Shown here: positions 59,201 to 64,000 of the stretch, piece after piece
Layout of the letters: each line of letters starts with the position of its first letter
Numbering within the stretch: position 1 is the stretch's first letter
Assembly (NCBI RefSeq): GCF_021155765.1
Contig: NC_060114.1
Coordinates: 9,233,501-9,297,500, forward strand
Source of the DNA: Diprion similis
Taxonomy: Eukaryota; Arthropoda; Insecta; Hymenoptera; Diprionidae
Direction: 5' to 3'
Length of the DNA: 64,000 nucleotides
Notes under the pieces: model-generated
Database searches by the model: none
Told to the model about the DNA's origin: nothing
Seen by the model: only the letters and a program-made list of their open reading frames with translations
Translations under genes and position numbers: made by a program

Positions 59201-62200
59201 TAGTCCCAATACGCTGCGAGCGATAGCTGAAAAGTTACGGCCGAAAAACTCATGATTTTCATCGTCATTTCTCTGCTGCTGGTCCTACGCTCTTTTTGAT
59301 GTGTTTTCTGAGTTCCTGGGGGTCGAATTACTCTAGAGATGGTCATACAAATCGATTCCGAGACGAGAAATTTTCGGCTCCAAAAATGATCAGAAAAGCA
59401 AGGCTAACCCCTTTGGATTTTTTGCGAAAATTTCGACGATTTCGAAAAGTGCTGCAATCAATTTTATGGGGCACTGTTTCGACGTAATTTTGCGAGAGGA
59501 ATCGATTAGGCGTAGTCCCAATACGCTGCGAGAGATAGCTGAAAAGTTACGGCCGAAAAACTCATGATTTTCATCGCCATTTCTCTGCTGCTGGTCCTAC
59601 GCTCTTTTTGATGAGCTTTCTGAGTTCCTGGGGGTCGAATTACTCTGGAGATGGTCATACAAATCGATTCCGGAACGAGAAATTTTCGGCACCAAAAATG
59701 ACCAGAAAAGCAAGGCTAACCCCTTTGGATTTTTGGCGAAAATTTCGACGATTTCGAAAAGTGCTGCAATCAATTTTATGGGGCACTGTTTCGACGTAAT
59801 TTTGCGAGAGGAATCGATTAAGCGTAGTCCCAATACGCTGCGAGAGATAGCTGAAAAGTTACGGCCGAAAAACTCATGATTTTCATCGTCATTTCTCTGC
59901 TGCTGGTCCTACGCTCTTTTTGATGAGTTTTCTGAGTTCCTGGGGGTCGAATTACTCTGGAGATGGTCATACAAATCGATTCCGGAACGAGAAATTTTCG
60001 GCACCAAAAATGACCAGAAAAGCAAGGCTAACCCCTTTGGATTTTTGGCGAAAATTTCGACGATTTCGAAAAGTGCTGCAATCAATTTTATGGGGCACTG
60101 TTTCGACGTAATTTTGCGAGAGGAATCGATTAAGCGTAGTGCCAATACGCTGCGAGCGATAGCTGAAAAGTTACGGCCGAAAAACTCATGATTTTCATGG
60201 TCATTTCTGTGATGCTGGTCCTACGCTCTTTTTGATGTGTTTTCTGAGTTCCTGGGGGTCGAATTACTCTAGAGATGGTCATACAAATCGATTCCGAGAC
60301 GAGAAATTTTCGGCTCCAAAAATGACCAGAAAAGCAAGGCTAACCCCTTTGGATTTTTGGCGAAAATTTCGACGATTTCGAAAAGTGCTGCAATCAATTT
60401 TATGGGGCACTGTTTCGATGTAGTTTTGCGAGAGGAATCGATTAAGCGTAGTCCCAATACGCTGCGAGAGATGGCTGAAAAGTTACGGCCGAAAAACTCA
60501 TGATTTTCATCGTCATTTCTCTGCTGCTGGTCCTACGCTCTTTATGATGAGTTTTCTGAGTTCCTGGGGGTCGAATTACTCTGAAGATGGTCATACAAAT
60601 CGATTCCGGAACGAGAAATTTTCGGCACCAAAAATGACCAGAAAAGCAAGGCTAACCCCTTTGGATTTTTGGCGAAAATTTCGACGATTTCGAAAAGTGC
60701 TGCAATCAATTTTATGGGGCACTGTTTCGACGTAATTTTGCGAGAGGAATCGATTAAGCGTAGTCCCAATACGCTGCGAGAGATAGCTGAAAAGTTACGG
60801 CCGAAAAACTCATGATTTTCATCGTCATTTCTCTGCAGCTGGTCCTACGCTCTTTTTGATGTGTTTTCTGAGTTCCTGGGGGTCGAGTTACTCTAGAGAT
60901 GGTCATACGAATCGATTCCGAGACGAGAAATTTTCCGCTCTAAAAATGACCAGAAAAGCAAGGCTAACCCCTTTGGATTTTTGGCGAAAATTTCGACGAT
61001 TTCGAAAAGTGCTGCAATCAATTTTATGGGGCACTGTTTCAACGTAATTTTGCGAGAGGAATCGATTAAGCGTAGTCCCAATACGCTGCGAGAGATAGCT
61101 GAAAAGTTACGGCCGAAAAACTCATGATTTTCATCGTCATTTCTCTGCAGCTGGTCCTACGCTCTTTTTGATAAGTTTTCTGAGTTCCTGGGGGTCGAAT
61201 TACTCTAGAGATGGTCATACAAATCGATTCCGAGACGAGAAATTTTCGGCTCCAAAAATGACCAGAAAAGCAAGGCTAACCCCTTTGGATTTTTGGCGAA
61301 AATTTCGACGATTTCGAAAAGTGCTGCAATCAATTTTATAGGGCACTGTTTCGACGTAATTTTGCGAGAGAAATCGATTAAGCGTAGTCCCAATACGCTG
61401 CGAGCGATAGCTGAAAAGTTACGGCCGAAAAACTCATGATTTTCATCGTCATTTCTCTGCTGCTGGTCCTACGCTCTTTTTGATGTGTTTTCTGAGTTCC
61501 TGGGGGTCGAATTACTCTAGAGATGGTCATACAAATCGATTCCGAGACGAGAAATTTTCGGCTCCAAAAATGATCAGAAAAGCAAGGCTTTTTGGATTTT
61601 TGGCGAAAATTTCGACGATTTCGAAAAGTGCTGCAATCAATTTTATGGGGCACTGTTTCGACGTAATTTTGCGAGAGGAATCGATTAGGCGTAGTCCCAA
61701 TACGCTGCGAGAGATAGCTGAAAAGTTACGGCCGAAAAACTCATGATTTTCATCGCCATTTCTCTGCTGCTGGTCCTACGCTCTTTTTGATGAGCTTTCT
61801 GAGTTCCTGGGGGTCGAATTACTCTGGAGATGGTCATACAAATCGATTCCGGAACGAGAAATTTTCGGCACCAAAAATGACCAGAAAAGCAAGGCTAACC
61901 CCTTTGGATTTTTGGCGAAAATTTCGACGATTTCGAAAAGTGCTGCAATCAATTTTATGGGGCACTGTTTCGACGTAATTTTGCGAGAGGAATCGATTAA
62001 GCGTAGTCCCAATACGCTGCGAGAGATAGCTGAAAAGTTACGGCCGAAAAACTCATGATTTTCATCGTCATTTCTCTGCTGCTGGTCCTACGCTCTTTTT
62101 GATGAGTTTTCTGAGTTCCTGGGGGTCGAATTACTCTGGAGATGGTCATACAAATCGATTCCGGAACGAGAAATTTTCGGCACCAAAAATGACCAGAAAA

Positions 62201-64000
62201 GCAAGGCTAACCCCTTTGGATTTTTGGCGAAAATTTCGACGATTTCGAAAAGTGCTGCAATCAATTTTATGGGGCACTGTTTCGACGTAATTTTGCGAGA
62301 GGAATCGATTAAGCGTAGTGCCAATACGCTGCGAGCGATAGCTGAAAAGTTACGGCCGAAAAACTCATGATTTTCATGGTCATTTCTGTGATGCTGGTCC
62401 TACGCTCTTTTTGATGTGTTTTCTGAGTTCCTGGGGGTCGAATTACTCTAGAGATGGTCATACAAATCGATTCCGAGACGAGAAATTTTCGGCTCCAAAA
62501 ATGACCAGAAAAGCAAGGCTAACCCCTTTGGATTTTTGGCGAAAATTTCGACGATTTCGAAAAGTGCTGCAATCAATTTTATAGGGCACTGTTTCGACGT
62601 AATTTTGCGAGAGAAATCGATTAAGCGTAGTCCCAATACGCTGCGAGCGATAGCTGAAAAGTTACGGCCGAAAAACTCATGATTTTCATCGTCATTTCTC
62701 TGCTGCTGGTCCTACGCTCTTTTTGATGTGTTTTCTGAGTTCCTGGGGGTCGAATTACTCTAGAGATGGTCATACAAATCGATTCCGAGACGAGAAATTT
62801 TCGGCTCCAAAAATGACCAGAAAAGCAAGGCTAACCCCTTTGGATTTTTGGCGAAAATTTCGACGATTTCGAAAAGTGCTGCAATCAATTTTATGGGGCA
62901 CTGTTTCGACGTAATTTTGCGAGAGGAATCGATTAAGCGTAGTCCCAATACGCTGCGAGAGATAGCTGAAAAGTTACGGCCGAAAAACTCATGATTTTCA
63001 TCGTCATTTCTGTGATGCTGGTCCTACGCTCTTTTTGATGTGTTTTCTGAGTTCCTGGGGGTCGAATTACTCTAGAGGTGGTCATACAAATCGATTCCGA
63101 GACGAGAAATTTTCGGCTCCAAAAATGACCAGAAAAGCAAGGCTAACCCCTTTGGATTTTTGGCGAAAATTTCGACGATTTCGAAAAGTGCTGCAATCAA
63201 TTTTATAGGGCACTGTTTCGACGTAATTTTGCGAGAGAAATCGATTAAGCGTAGTCTCAATACGCTGCGAGCGATAGCTGAAAAGTTACGGCCGAAAAAC
63301 TCATGATTTTCATCGACATTTCTCTGCTGCTGGTCCTACGCTCTTTTTGATGTGTTTTCTGAGTTCCTGGGGGTCGAATTACTCTAGAGGTGGTCATACA
63401 AATCGATTCCGAGACGAGAAATTTTCGGCTCCAAAAATGACCAGAAAAGCAAGGCTAACCCCTTTGGATTTTTGGCGAAAATTTCGACGATTTCGAAAAG
63501 TGCTGCAATCAATTTTATAGGGCACTGTTTCGACGTAATTTTGCGAGAGAAATCGATTAAGCGTAGTCCCAATACGCTGCGAGCGATAGCTGAAAAGTTA
63601 CGGCCGAAAAACTCATGATTTTCATCGTCATTTCTCTGCTGCTGGTCCTACGCTCTTTTTGATGTGTTTTCTGAGTTCCTGGGGGTCGAATTACTCTAGA
63701 GATGGTCATACAAATCGAATCCGAGACGAGAAATTTTCGGCTCCAAAAATGACCAGAAAAGCAAGGCTAACCCCTTTGGATTTTTGGCGAAAATTTCGAC
63801 GATTTCGAAAAGTGCTGCAATCAATTTTATGGGGCACTGTTTCGACGTAATTTTGCGAGAGGAATCGATTAGGCGTAGTCCCAATACGCTGCGAGAGATA
63901 GCTGAAAAGTTACGGCCGAAAAACTCATGATTTTCATCGCCATTTCTCTGCTGCTGGTCCTACGCTCTTTTTGATGAGCTTTCTGAGTTCCTGGGGGTCG
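56273..64000. repeat. 312-bp satellite array, continuing past the window
   Basis: About 25 head-to-tail monomers of 312 bp. The anchor TTGATGTGTTTTCTGAG (or a GATGAG/GATAAG variant) recurs at 57112, 57424, 57736, 58048, 58360 and so on to 63971. One unit is 307 bp because of a 5-bp deletion near 61588. The first units (56273-57100) are the most diverged, as expected at an array edge. Each unit holds a short dyad, GCGTA-GTCCCAA-TACGC, and a second, AGTGC / GCACT. Since 312 is divisible by three, the same 60-90-codon frames recur on both strands; these are products of the repeat, not genes. The right end is cut by the window. Confidence 0.97.
58250..62580. repeat. Tandem duplication of a seven-monomer block (2184 bp) in the satellite
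   Basis: Monomer variants recur in the same order 2184 bp (7 x 312) apart: TTTATGATGAG at 58360 and 60544, the GAGTTACTC / CCGCTCTAAAAATG variant at 58672 and 60856, the GATAAG variant at 58984 and 61168, and the GATGAGC variant at 59608 and 61787. The two blocks differ at only a few visible sites (for example GGAGATGG against GAAGATGG near 60583, and the 5-bp deletion). The match is lost before about 58250 and after about 62580. Confidence 0.9.

Noticed and set aside
56371-64000. Many 60-90-codon ORFs on both strands of the array
   Set aside because: They recur with the 312-bp period because 312 is divisible by three. They are shadows of the repeat, not separate genes.
56273-64000. CRISPR-like array
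   Set aside because: Repeats are 312 bp, contiguous and without unique spacers, in a eukaryotic genome. This is satellite DNA.

Overview
The window is eukaryotic nuclear DNA. Its genes carry many short GT-AG introns, the intergenic DNA is AT-rich with microsatellites, and the proteins look insect. The overall style fits a holometabolous insect, probably Hymenoptera, but that placement is inference. Seven gene models were assembled exon by exon on both strands and an eighth is cut by the left edge. Every model gives a total coding length divisible by three.

Layout: 1-7921 (+) is the 3' part of HD-PTP/myopic, an ESCRT-associated BRO1 protein whose phosphatase domain looks catalytically dead. 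8231-8658 is a complete non-autonomous hAT element with an 8-bp target duplication. 9454-24246 (+) is spire, an actin nucleator with KIND, four WH2, Spir-box and FYVE-like domains, and an in-frame optional exon or internal start near 21.3 kb. 26937-28580 (-) is a secreted C-type-lectin-domain protein. 29125-30075 (-) is adenylate kinase 1. 31734-35418 (+) is the splicing factor SYF1/XAB2. 36089-42460 (+) is importin-5, which hosts three candidate H/ACA snoRNAs in its introns. 46366-49063 (+) is a LIV-1-type ZIP zinc transporter. 52545-53798 (-) is TBP-related factor 2. From 56273 to the right edge runs a 312-bp satellite array with a seven-monomer super-repeat, preceded by a strongly diverged single monomer at 55480-55730.

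The protein genes are unrelated housekeeping or developmental genes, not an operon-like system. The parts least explained by standard annotation are the importin-5 intronic RNAs (two are paralogues with covarying stems; the third meets the spacing rule at both pockets) and the satellite, whose diverged outlier and first array monomer share an open frame that later monomers have lost by one base.
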